Positions 17,420 to 26,181 of a DNA stretch of 64,000 nucleotides are shown in pieces (positions within the stretch are counted from its first letter, which is position 1; each line of letters starts with the position of its first letter). Origin of the DNA: SAR202 cluster bacterium (GTDB lineage Bacteria; Chloroflexota; Dehalococcoidia; Lucifugimonadales; UBA2962); contig JAKUTS010000004.1 of assembly GCA_022447925.1 (NCBI GenBank), forward strand, positions 1-64,000, written 5' to 3'. The position numbers were made by a program, and so were the translations under genes. The notes beneath the pieces were generated by a model. It was not told the DNA's origin and made no database searches. It saw nothing but the letters and a program-made list of their open reading frames with translations.

Positions 17420-17606
17420 TATTTTGTCCTATTATCTTTTGATCTATACTGAATATCTATTGAACCAATAGTGTAAGGCATATCGGTATATTAGCAATCT
17501 ATTTCGTCGTTTCGAAATACTTCGTGCTACAGATTGACTAAGCTTTCCAAAAGGATGAAAAACTGTTTTTGTTCGATTTACGTTTTTCGATTGCGTCATA
17601 TATGCC

Positions 17607-17635
17607 TTGACTATCAGAAGCGAGCACACTATAGT
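17607..17635 (+). promoter_or_regulatory. Promoter of the 16S rRNA unit
   Basis: TTGACT (17607-17612), a 17-base spacer and TATAGT (17630-17635) form a near-consensus sigma-70 promoter. Start of transcription would be near 17642, giving a leader of about 140 bases before mature 16S. The 364-base gap 17420-17783 otherwise holds only this leader and AT-rich sequence upstream, with no gene. Confidence 0.75.
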
Positions 17636-17696
17636 TGAGTGTCTGGCTCTAACTTATTGGAGCTTTATTTGTGCCTTAGAGCTACACAGATTTTTA

Positions 17697-17759
17697 ACCT
17701 GTACATCTTCAAGTACAGGTAGTCTAAAAAACTCTATCGTCGCAATTGGTACTTTAACA
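17697..17759 (+). promoter_or_regulatory. rrn leader hairpin and boxA-like antitermination site
   Basis: An 8-bp hairpin (ACCTGTAC at 17697-17704, GTACAGGT at 17713-17720) is followed by TACTTTAACA (17750-17759), close to the boxA core of bacterial rrn leaders (GCTCTTTAACA). The order hairpin (boxB-like) then boxA matches rrn antitermination sites bound by NusB/S10. It lies just before the processing stem. Confidence 0.5.
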
Positions 17760-17781
17760 TTTGGATAGTAGAAGGAAACGT
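17760..17781 (+). other. 5' arm of the pre-16S processing stem
   Basis: Bases 17760-17781 pair with 19560-19581 to form a 22-bp helix with one G-U pair, including an uninterrupted 19-bp perfect core (17763-17781). Helices like this bracket 16S in rRNA precursors and are cut by RNase III. Confidence 0.85.
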
Positions 17782-17783
17782 CA

Positions 17784-19289
<1,506 letters not shown>

Positions 19290-19460
19290 GGGAGTTATGA
19301 GGATCTTTAAGTAAAGTCTCACGATGAGCTTAAAGAGAATCAAGGTCGGTCTATAGGTGGATGTACTTACTCCAATAGTGATTGAGTATGACTTAAGTGT
19401 TTGCTTAAGGGAACTCTCATTAAAAGACAAGTACATTCTAAATAGCCTATAGCCTAATCA

Positions 19461-19525
19461 GATGTAAGTAATTACATCTCGGATGTAAGCAATTACATCC
19501 GAAAACCGGTGCAAGTAATTGCACC
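19461..19525 (+). ncRNA. Three tandem GNRA-tetraloop hairpins in the 16S trailer
   Basis: Three perfect stem-loops follow one another: 19461-19478 (7 bp, loop GTAA), 19481-19500 (8 bp, loop GCAA) and 19508-19525 (7 bp, loop GTAA). All loops are GNRA tetraloops and the stems share the pattern (G)GATGTAA / GGTGCAA, so the units look duplicated from one another. They lie inside the pre-16S processing helix, 173 bases after the 16S 3' end. The rest of the spacer 19288-19632 holds no gene. Confidence 0.75.
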
Positions 19526-19559
19526 AAGCAAATTGAATAATTTGTTAAATCAGTAAATA

Positions 19560-19581
19560 ACGTTTCCTTCTACTATCCAGA
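19560..19581 (+). other. 3' arm of the pre-16S processing stem
   Basis: Partner of 17760-17781. Because this arm lies about 270 bases after the mature 16S end and before tRNA-Ala, cleavage would release 16S with its hairpin-bearing trailer separately from the tRNA. Confidence 0.85.
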
Positions 19582-19590
19582 CGTTAAAGG

Positions 19591-19623
19591 TTTAAAGGGT
19601 CCACATGCGACCCTTTAAATTTT
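19591..19623 (+). terminator. Terminator-like hairpin between 16S and tRNA-Ala
   Basis: A perfect 11-bp stem (19591-19601 with 19609-19619) with a 7-base loop is followed by four T bases. It resembles an intrinsic terminator or attenuator, but the T run is short and the tRNA 10 bases later has no obvious promoter of its own, so partial termination or a processing role are alternatives. Confidence 0.45.
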
Positions 19624-19632
19624 AATGAAAGT

Positions 19633-19708
19633 GGGGCTGTAGCTCAGTTGGGAGAGCACCTGCTTTGCAAGCAGGGGGTCAGGAGTTCGAGCCTCCTCAG
19701 CTCCACCA
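19633..19708 (+). tRNA. tRNA-Ala (TGC)
   Basis: A 76-base cloverleaf with a 7-bp acceptor stem (GGGGCTG with CAGCTCC), the D-arm AGCTCAGTTGGGAGAGC, anticodon loop CTTTGCAAG with TGC, the T-arm GGAGTTCGAGCCTCC and an encoded CCA end. In many bacteria this tRNA lies between 16S and 23S, and here it is the only part of that spacer arrangement left. Confidence 0.97.
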
Positions 19709-20038
19709 AACCTTTGCTTATAGAAACCAACAACCCATGTATGGAGATTATGGTAAAACCTAAGCGTTCACCATAGAACACCTTTAATAACGAAACGACT
19801 TATGGGACCAGATAATAATTAAATCGGCTATATTGAACACATAGATAGGATTAAAGGCTTAATTAAAGTGTCCTGCTCTGGCATGCATGATCAACATGAT
19901 TACCAAAAGCCTGTTAACCCAGTTACTCATCTAGCCAAAAAAACAAGCCGATAAATTCATGTACTTATCAATCTTATAAGCATTCTGTTTGCTCATTACA
20001 TATGAGATCATTTTGTATCTAAATAACATTTAAGGATT
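19709..20038. other. Intergenic region between tRNA-Ala and typA with no gene seen
   Basis: These 330 bases hold no open frame of note, no 23S 5' end and no second tRNA. A weak inverted repeat (TATGGT and ACCATA around 19753-19780) is the only structure I see. It should contain the typA promoter, but no clear -35/-10 pair stands out. Confidence 0.6.
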
Positions 20039-21889
20039 TTGAAACCTTTGTCCACAACGAATTTTCGTAACATAACCATAATTGCACATGTAGACCATGG
20101 TAAAACAACACTTGTAGATGCACTACTGAAACAAAACAATGCTTTTAGTGATCGAGAAGAGCCTGGCGAACTGATAATGGATAGCAATCCTCTAGAAAAA
20201 GAAAAAGGGATAACTATTCTAGCTAAGAACACATCAATACGGTATAAGGACGTAAAGGTTAATATTATTGACACTCCAGGCCATGCTGATTTCAGTGGAG
20301 AGGTTGAACGTGTAATGAACATGGCTGACGGATGCATACTACTGGTTGATGCAGTTGACGGTCCTATGCCTCAAACCCGGTACGTTCTTCAGCAAGCAAT
20401 TAACTATGGACTGACTACAATAGTTGTCATCAACAAAATAGACAGACCACAACGCAGGCCTAAGGATGTACTGAATCAAATTGATGATCTTTTCCTTGAT
20501 TTGGCGACCAACGATTCTCAACTTGATTATCCTGTTTTATACGCTTCTGCTAGAGATGGATACGCAGTACTAAACATCGATGACCAGACAGATGATGGTA
20601 TCAGCCCGCTTTTAGATGTAATATTAGATCGTGTCCCCTCTCCAACAGGATCAGATTCAGATCCATTTCAAATACTAGTTACAGCTCTTGACCATGATGA
20701 TTATGCTGGTCAGATCGCAATTGGCAAAATATCAAGAGGGACGGTTTCACAAAAATCCAAAGCTGCCTTAATAGGAACAAATGGGTCAATTGCAAACCAC
20801 ACTATAGAAAACACTTTTATATTTGACGGAATGCATAAAGTAAAAGTTCCAAAAGCATCTGCGGGAGAAATAGTTGCAATAACTGGGTTAGAAAATGTTC
20901 ATATAGGAGACACCATCACCGACCACGCTAATCCTGAACCTTTGCCCCCGATACATGTAGATGAACCAACTGTAAAAATGACCTTTGGAGTGAATACATC
21001 TCCACTTATGGGGAAAGAGGGAGATTATCACACTACACGTGAGCTATATAAAAGGTTAAACGACGAGCTCCGCACAAATGTAGGGCTAAGAGTTTCACCA
21101 ACCGATAATACGGATGAGTTTAACGTTAGCGGAAGAGGAGAATTACACCTTTCTATTTTAGCTGAAACCATGCGAAGAGAAGGGTATGAATTCCAGGTTT
21201 CCCAAGCAAAGCCTATATTCAAAACAGTTGATGGTAAGACACATGAGCCTTTTGAGAATTTACATATAGAAACTAATGAATCTCATTATGGTGTTTTAAC
21301 TGAAAACTTAAATCGCAGGCTGGCTGTGCTAGAAGACGTCGTTAATGATGGTTCAGGGATTTTACGTTTACGTTTTCTGATTCCTACTCGAGGTTTGATT
21401 GGATTTCGTTCTTTTTTCCAGAATGCCACTCGTGGCGACGGGATAATGTCCAGCACGTTCGCCGGTTATCAAATCAAGACAGGTAATGTAAGTCGATCTA
21501 CCCAAGGTTTTTTAGTAGCTTCTCAATCGGGTATATCGGTAGCATTTGGACTAACTAACGCGCAAGATAGAGGAAAAACAATGATCGGCGCTGGAAAGCA
21601 AGTTTATGAAGGAATGATTGTTGGCCTACACACGAGACCTGCTGATCTTGCAGTTAACGTATGTAAGGAAAAAAAATTAACGAATATGCGTTCCTCAACT
21701 GCCGATATAATCACAAAACTAATTAAGCCTTTAGAATTGTCTTTAGAAGAGTCGTTAGACATTATTTCTGAAGACGAATTGATTGAAATTACACCTGGCC
21801 ACCTGAGGCTTCGCAAGAGAATTCTGTCAACCACAGAGCGCCTTAGGTTTGAAAAACGATCAAAACAAACGGCTTCAGTTATTAAATAA
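20039..21889 (+). CDS. typA: Translational GTPase TypA/BipA
   Basis: TypA is a ribosome-binding GTPase related to EF-G, involved in 50S assembly and stress adaptation. The G motifs are AHVDHGKTT (G1), GITI (G2), DTPGHADF (G3) and NKID (G4), followed by the EF-Tu-like beta barrel and the C-terminal domain with RGLIGFRS near residue 447. The 616 residues match the family length. Start is either TTG at 20039 (AAGGA only 2 bases away) or TTG at 20048 (11 bases away); both give the same protein apart from three residues. It is convergent with the FMN oxidase gene. Confidence 0.96.
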   Translation: MKPLSTTNFRNITIIAHVDHGKTTLVDALLKQNNAFSDREEPGELIMDSNPLEKEKGITILAKNTSIRYKDVKVNIIDTPGHADFSGEVERVMNMADGCILLVDAVDGPMPQTRYVLQQAINYGLTTIVVINKIDRPQRRPKDVLNQIDDLFLDLATNDSQLDYPVLYASARDGYAVLNIDDQTDDGISPLLDVILDRVPSPTGSDSDPFQILVTALDHDDYAGQIAIGKISRGTVSQKSKAALIGTNGSIANHTIENTFIFDGMHKVKVPKASAGEIVAITGLENVHIGDTITDHANPEPLPPIHVDEPTVKMTFGVNTSPLMGKEGDYHTTRELYKRLNDELRTNVGLRVSPTDNTDEFNVSGRGELHLSILAETMRREGYEFQVSQAKPIFKTVDGKTHEPFENLHIETNESHYGVLTENLNRRLAVLEDVVNDGSGILRLRFLIPTRGLIGFRSFFQNATRGDGIMSSTFAGYQIKTGNVSRSTQGFLVASQSGISVAFGLTNAQDRGKTMIGAGKQVYEGMIVGLHTRPADLAVNVCKEKKLTNMRSSTADIITKLIKPLELSLEESLDIISEDELIEITPGHLRLRKRILSTTERLRFEKRSKQTASVIK

Positions 21890-21906
21890 GTAAATACTAC
21901 TTCTCA

Positions 21907-23010
21907 TCAAAGTATCCGGTTCTTGTACGGATGGTCCACATGATTACCAAAAGGCATATTTACCCATGTACTCATTTCGTGTGGTAGAACCACGGGGTCA
22001 GCCTGGCACACAAAATTGTCGCTCAGATCTGAAACTGATGGTGCTCCCAATAACCCCATTGCCACAATCATTTCATCCTCTAAAATCTCCAATACTCTAA
22101 CCAACCCAGCTGCTCCATTTGCAGATAACCCCCAGGCTTGGAGCTTACCAATAGCAACAGCACTGACACCAGATGCTACCGCTTTTACTATATCTGAACC
22201 TCTAAGTATTCCCCCGTCCACTATTATTTCTGCTTTATCCTGAACAACATTTCTTATCTCTGGCAACATATCCATCGTCCCTAAACAGTGATCTAGTTGA
22301 CGGCCTCCATGGTTTGATATCCATATAAAATCCACTCCATGCTCTACAGCTAATTTTGCATCCTCTGCTGTAGCAATACCTTTAACCATAAACGGCAATC
22401 CAGATCGTTCTTTAATTTTTGCCATGGTTTCCCAAGTCAATGCAGCTTGATGAAACCTATCATTTGGCCTACGCTGAGTAGGCGGTTGCCATCGCATTAA
22501 TAATGGTCGTTCCCTGCGACTATAATGTGCTGTATCCACTGTTACGCATAGGGATTCATAACCAGCCTCCACTACCCTGTCAACAATATCTTGAGTCCAT
22601 TCCCAATCCCCATGAACATACAGTTGAAAAATTTTTGGACTATTTGTGCTTTGACTTATATCTTCGAGCGAAGGTAATGTTACAGAGCTTACAGTTTGAA
22701 TAATTCCAAATTTATCAGCAGCTTTTGCAGAAGCAACACCTCCTTCTGGTTCAAACACTTGTAATGACCCTATTGGAGCAAGGATTACCGGAATTCGTAA
22801 TTTGTGTCCTAGCAAAGATGAAGAAGGATCTATTTTTGACACGTCAACCAATACTCTTGGCCTGAATCCGACTTTATCAAAAGATAATCTATTTCGGCGC
22901 ATTGAAGTCTCTGACTCTGAGGCACCAACCAAATAATTCCATGCCCCTTGATTTAGAGCTTTTTTAGCAGCTTGTACAACTTCTTCGTTAGTTTCAAATC
23001 TTGAATCCAA
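21907..23010 (-). CDS. FMN-dependent alpha-hydroxyacid oxidase/dehydrogenase
   Basis: This 367-residue TIM-barrel flavoprotein belongs to the glycolate oxidase/lactate oxidase/L-lactate dehydrogenase family, which oxidises L-2-hydroxyacids. The active-site histidine lies in ISNHGGRQLD near residue 233, and the LAPIGS and MVKGIATAEDA strands are present. The phosphate-binding segment, usually DGGxRRG and later IGRP, reads DGGILRG and IGKLQ, so two commonly conserved arginines differ. TTG start with GGAG 7 bases upstream. The substrate is unknown; lactate, glycolate or mandelate-type acids are options. Confidence 0.85.
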   Translation of the reverse strand: MDSRFETNEEVVQAAKKALNQGAWNYLVGASESETSMRRNRLSFDKVGFRPRVLVDVSKIDPSSSLLGHKLRIPVILAPIGSLQVFEPEGGVASAKAADKFGIIQTVSSVTLPSLEDISQSTNSPKIFQLYVHGDWEWTQDIVDRVVEAGYESLCVTVDTAHYSRRERPLLMRWQPPTQRRPNDRFHQAALTWETMAKIKERSGLPFMVKGIATAEDAKLAVEHGVDFIWISNHGGRQLDHCLGTMDMLPEIRNVVQDKAEIIVDGGILRGSDIVKAVASGVSAVAIGKLQAWGLSANGAAGLVRVLEILEDEMIVAMGLLGAPSVSDLSDNFVCQADPVVLPHEMSTWVNMPFGNHVDHPYKNRIL

Positions 23011-23247
23011 TTAAATTCTCCAGAATTATAATCATTAACTATTTATAAATAGCTTATAACCATCCTAAAATTTGTTAATAGAAATCGCAAGATAGAGCTA
23101 AGTATAAATTGCGAAAAACGTGAAATTTGCCATAACAAGCCAAAATTTAGTTCAAATAAGGCTAAATTTTATATATACCACTACCTAAAACGAGCCATTT
23201 TATTGTAAGCTGAACAGATCAATTTTATGTTTATATAGGGAGTTACA

Positions 23248-23430
23248 ATGGCATATACAGCATATAGTGTGAAACTAAAGAAAATTGTTGAGATCAAAGA
23301 CCCTGAGCTCGTAACAATGAAAAACGGCCGAAAAGCTATTAAAGGTGTCGCAGCTGAAGATACTTCTCAGAAGGTATTTCGAATTCTTAGCGCTGCTGAT
23401 GCTGAAAAGGCCGCTAAAGAACTAGGATAA
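23248..23430 (+). CDS. Small DUF5679-like protein lacking the zinc cysteines
   Basis: This 60-residue protein starts MAYTAYSVKLKK and contains IKDPELVTMKNGRKAIKGV and a FRIL segment. These correspond to the core of DUF5679 proteins, which normally read like CVKCRxK ... NPxxVTxKNGRPAxxGxCPVCGTKxFRI. Here the four cysteines are replaced (SVKL, AAED), so the zinc ribbon is gone and the C-terminus continues as an alanine-rich helix (SAADAEKAAKELG). The family function is unknown. GGGAG lies 6 bases before the ATG. Two structured intergenic elements follow. Family assignment is from memory of the motif. Confidence 0.7.
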   Translation: MAYTAYSVKLKKIVEIKDPELVTMKNGRKAIKGVAAEDTSQKVFRILSAADAEKAAKELG

Positions 23431-23437
23431 ATAAACT

Positions 23438-23500
23438 TAAGAGTTTTCGCTGGCCGATACTGATCGTAAAAAGTTGAGGAGCCACCAGTGAAAACTCTTA
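23438..23500 (+). ncRNA. Long hairpin after the DUF5679-like gene
   Basis: Bases 23438-23453 pair with 23485-23500 in a 16-bp stem with one G-U, including TAAGAGTTTTC with GAAAACTCTTA. The loop is 31 bases (23454-23484). No strong T run follows, so it is not a clear terminator. It could be a 3' UTR stability element or a small RNA. Confidence 0.5.
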
Positions 23501-23522
23501 GTTATCTTAAAACCCTCAATTA

Positions 23523-23550
23523 ATACGAAGCCTTAAATAAAGGCTCGTAT
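23523..23550 (+). other. Second hairpin before the SDR gene
   Basis: ATACG, one bulged A, and AGCCTT pair with AAGGCT and CGTAT around a 5-base loop, giving 11 base pairs. It lies 30 bases before the SDR start, so it could act on the SDR leader or end the upstream transcript. Confidence 0.4.
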
Positions 23551-23580
23551 CTGCTATTACCAAAGACGGATAGATTAACC

Positions 23581-24384
23581 ATGATAGCCGACCTCACAGG
23601 AAAAATAGCAATCGTCACGGGCGGAGCCCAAGGAATTGGTGCTGGAATATGCTCAGTTCTTGATCAACAAGGTGCTACGGTAGTTGTGGCTGACCAGAAT
23701 GAAGATGCTGCCATGTCCACATTTAAACAACTTTCAAATAAGCAATCAAGTCACCTCGGTGTCGATGTCACTGATGATCAATCAGTGAATGCTATGACCA
23801 AATACGTGATCTCTAAGTACGGATCAATTGATATTCTAGTTAATAATGCTGGAATAATTGGAGCTGATGAATGGTGGACTCGGGAACACGGAAATGATGA
23901 TGACTGGCAAAACACTTTTGACGTAAATGTTCGCGGGGTTGTCAGGTGCTCAGAGGCAGTTACCCCGTACATGCTTGAAAGAAAATATGGCAAACAAGTC
24001 AATATTGCATCAATAGCTGCCAGAAGAGGAGGAACATTACCATTCTATTGCGTTACTAAAGCTGCTGTAGTTAACTGGACTCAATCTAAAGCCGCAGCGC
24101 TAGCTTCATCAGGCATTAACGTTAACGCAATTTGTCCAGGCTTAGTTTGGACTCCGATGACCCAACGTATAACGGATCATAGAGGTAATTTCAATCCGGG
24201 CACATTAAAAAGTGGATATAAAGACAAGGATGAATTTGACGCCTTAGTCAAAGCTTGGGTTCCAATGGGTCGCGAACAAACCCCTATCGATATTGGAAAG
24301 GTCGCAGCATTTTTGGCATCTGATGATGCTAAAAACATAACGGGACAAGCATTCAATGTTGATGGTGGCATTTACATGAACTAA
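23581..24384 (+). CDS. SDR family NAD(P)-dependent oxidoreductase
   Basis: This 267-residue classical short-chain dehydrogenase has the cofactor motif TGGAQGIGAG (residues 13-22), LVNNAG near residue 87, the catalytic serine in NIASIAAR and the catalytic YCVTK tetrad motif near residue 155. The C-terminal GQAFNVDGGIYM is the usual end of the fold. The start codon ATG gives a standard N-terminus (ADLTGKIAIVTGG). Substrate cannot be assigned; sugar or hydroxyacid dehydrogenases of this type are common in catabolic gene sets. It stands apart from other metabolic genes. Confidence 0.88.
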   Translation: MIADLTGKIAIVTGGAQGIGAGICSVLDQQGATVVVADQNEDAAMSTFKQLSNKQSSHLGVDVTDDQSVNAMTKYVISKYGSIDILVNNAGIIGADEWWTREHGNDDDWQNTFDVNVRGVVRCSEAVTPYMLERKYGKQVNIASIAARRGGTLPFYCVTKAAVVNWTQSKAAALASSGINVNAICPGLVWTPMTQRITDHRGNFNPGTLKSGYKDKDEFDALVKAWVPMGREQTPIDIGKVAAFLASDDAKNITGQAFNVDGGIYMN

Positions 24385-24389
24385 AAGCC

Positions 24390-24488
24390 ATGATTAAGGC
24401 GAAAGTTACTTGGAAGGTAGTTCTTCTTCCCACTTTGTTGATATGGGGAGCATTTCAAGTGGTAGCGTTGATAGTGAGTGTATTTTGA
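24390..24488 (+). CDS. Candidate 32-residue single-helix membrane protein
   Basis: An ATG 5 bases after the SDR stop opens 32 codons: a basic start (MIKAKVTWK) followed by one hydrophobic stretch (VVLLPTLLIWGAF and VVALIVSVF), as in small membrane proteins. No good Shine-Dalgarno is visible. Coding by termination-reinitiation from the SDR gene is possible, but chance cannot be excluded at this length. Confidence 0.3.
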   Translation: MIKAKVTWKVVLLPTLLIWGAFQVVALIVSVF

Positions 24489-24499
24489 GAGTTATGAAA

Positions 24500-24805
24500 T
24501 TACAGACTAGCTTTGCGAACACCTGGAAGCAGGCCTTTTAATGCCATTTCCCGGAATGTAATCCTTGATAGGCCAAAAAATCGGATGTACCCTCTTGGTC
24601 TACCAGTAGCTTCGCATCGATTCACGATTCTATTAGGATTGGCATTTACGGGTAATTTAGCTAACTCTCTTCTAGCATCCATGCGAGTCTCGTGCGTAGC
24701 ATTTTTATCTTTAGCTATAGCTAAAAGACTATTTCTTTTTTCAGCATATTTTTTTACCGTTCTTTGACGCTTAAGATTTTTTTGAACGACTGATTTTTTT
24801 GCCAA
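24500..24805 (-). CDS. rpsN: 30S ribosomal protein S14, long cysteine-free type
   Basis: This 101-residue S14 is the long (E. coli-like) form. The region that in the short type carries CxxC...CxxC reads [25 protein letters not shown], with only one of the four zinc cysteines, so it does not bind zinc. It is encoded alone, away from the ribosomal protein operons. In many bacteria such a solitary C-minus copy backs up a zinc-binding S14 when zinc is scarce, but I see no Zur-type operator here and cannot tell whether a second rpsN exists. Confidence 0.93.
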   Translation of the reverse strand: MAKKSVVQKNLKRQRTVKKYAEKRNSLLAIAKDKNATHETRMDARRELAKLPVNANPNRIVNRCEATGRPRGYIRFFGLSRITFREMALKGLLPGVRKASL

Positions 24806-25055
24806 CTATTTCCTCTTATTTATCAATTATTTTAATTTATAGAAACTACGAACACTCGATTTCTAATAAGTTATGACTAACTATTATATTTCCACTGAGT
24901 TAATTTTAACAGACAAATCATAACTCGTTAATTGAGTATAATGTACCAGTTTTATGCAGACTAATCATATACTTATACTGTATCCTGAGTAAATCAATTG
25001 TAAGCTGAGCAAGTTTGATGTCGAGTTGTTACATGCTCAGACTAGGAGGTTACAA

Positions 25056-25253
25056 ATGACAACATACACATGTAGCACCACTGATTGCGACATGGGAGTG
25101 ACAGGGCTCACCTGCGGGAAATGCGGGATAGAGCTTGAACATGCCATTTTGGAAAAAGATGATGGCTCTACAGTTGGAGTTAGCAGATGCCCAAAAGGAT
25201 GCGGTAAGATTAAATCTCCGATGTGCTGTGGCGCAGATATGGCTAATAGTTAA
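25056..25253 (+). CDS. Small cysteine-rich zinc-binding protein
   Basis: I start at the ATG at 25056, with AGGAGG 7 bases upstream; the longer frame from 25026 would include this ribosome site. The 65 residues hold eight cysteines: CSTTDC, then CGKC, then CPKGC, then CC near the end. This suggests one or two zinc knuckles or a rubredoxin-like site. The central segment is ELEHAILEKDDGSTVGVSRCP. I recognise no named family. It has a long AT-rich upstream region with a TATAAT at 24938-24943, and is followed by tatA after 55 bases. Confidence 0.75.
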   Translation: MTTYTCSTTDCDMGVTGLTCGKCGIELEHAILEKDDGSTVGVSRCPKGCGKIKSPMCCGADMANS

Positions 25254-25308
25254 TCACACTATAATCATCGCATGAAATTTACCCTAAGTAATAATTGGAG
25301 TTTCTCAA

Positions 25309-25524
25309 ATGCCATTTAGGTTAGGACCAACAGAATTAATAATAATATTGGTAATAGTTTTACTGATTTTTGGAGCAGGTAAAATGCCCCAAATTGGCGG
25401 AGCTATGGGAAAAGCTATTAGAAACTTTAAATCGGGAATCTCAGGTAAAGATGATGGATCTGATGATCTAACTCAGGATTTAAAGATTGAGGAACAATCC
25501 GAGGAATCGAAGTCTAAGAAGTAA
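25309..25524 (+). CDS. tatA: Sec-independent protein translocase TatA
   Basis: This 71-residue protein has the TatA layout: a short N-terminus, one membrane helix (ELIIILVIVLLIFGAGKMPQ), the FG-hinge, an amphipathic helix (IGGAMGKAIRNFKSGI) and an acidic/basic soluble tail. TatA oligomers form the pore for export of folded, twin-arginine proteins such as cofactor-containing oxidoreductases. GGAG lies about 10 bases before the ATG. TatC is not in this window, so the Tat genes are split. TatA and TatB/E subtypes are hard to separate, but the short tail favours TatA. Confidence 0.92.
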   Translation: MPFRLGPTELIIILVIVLLIFGAGKMPQIGGAMGKAIRNFKSGISGKDDGSDDLTQDLKIEEQSEESKSKK

Positions 25525-25578
25525 TCATTCATCACTTAATATTTAGTTACTAAAATACATCATTATGCTGTAAGAATA

Positions 25579-26157
25579 TTACGATTTAAACGTGATTCTG
25601 CTCAATATAGGTAATGAAATAGTGCCTAGGACATCCAATATAACAAGAGTGATTAAAATTCTAAAAAGTGGATCTGGCATTTCCTCAACCCATATCGTTC
25701 CTATCAAAATGCATGCTACAAAACAGATGACAACCGAAGTGCACTTCTGGACTAATTGCAGTACTTTAGCTCCAGGTTTAACTATAAAAAGCAACAAAAT
25801 ATGATTAAGCCCAAATGCAACTACTCCCGCAGTAAAAGTTGATTTGCCGATTATCTCATTACCAAAATCATCCGAACCCCAAATAATAATTAAAATCAAT
25901 AAGAAAAAAATAAGGGCCGAAAATATTCCCGGCCTTGCAGCAAGTTGATACTGTCGTCTTTCTAAATTAAAAAGACTGGGCAAAGAAATCAGGCTAAATG
26001 CAGCTAGTGCTGCAACCGTACCTAGAATTTTAATTTGTCTCTCTCCGAAATCTCCAATAAGCACGATCATTATACCTATCGCTGCACTAGCAATAAGGCA
26101 TAAGACTAAAGTTATTAACGCTATTCGAGTGGGCTTAATGTTTTTTGAAACAGACAT
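25579..26157 (-). CDS. Uncharacterised six-helix membrane protein
   Basis: This 192-residue protein is mostly hydrophobic, with about six predicted membrane helices arranged in pairs (starting near residues 13, 45, 76, 106, 137 and 165) and short, weakly charged loops. A basic N-terminus (SVSKNIKPTR) suggests the start lies in the cytoplasm. I recognise no domain. It begins 25 bases after the end of the DadA-like gene on the same strand, so they may be cotranscribed. It converges with tatA with 54 bases between them. Confidence 0.7.
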   Translation of the reverse strand: MSVSKNIKPTRIALITLVLCLIASAAIGIMIVLIGDFGERQIKILGTVAALAAFSLISLPSLFNLERRQYQLAARPGIFSALIFFLLILIIIWGSDDFGNEIIGKSTFTAGVVAFGLNHILLLFIVKPGAKVLQLVQKCTSVVICFVACILIGTIWVEEMPDPLFRILITLVILDVLGTISLPILSRITFKS

Positions 26158-26181
26158 ATGAAATTCATATTTTAGTTTAAA

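Noticed and set aside
19461-19525. CRISPR-like repeat array in the 16S spacer
   Set aside because: The units are palindromic hairpins only 18-20 bases long without unique spacers, so this is a structured RNA and not a CRISPR.
19709-20038. 23S rRNA start after tRNA-Ala
   Set aside because: No sequence like the 23S 5' end is present, and typA begins at 20039.
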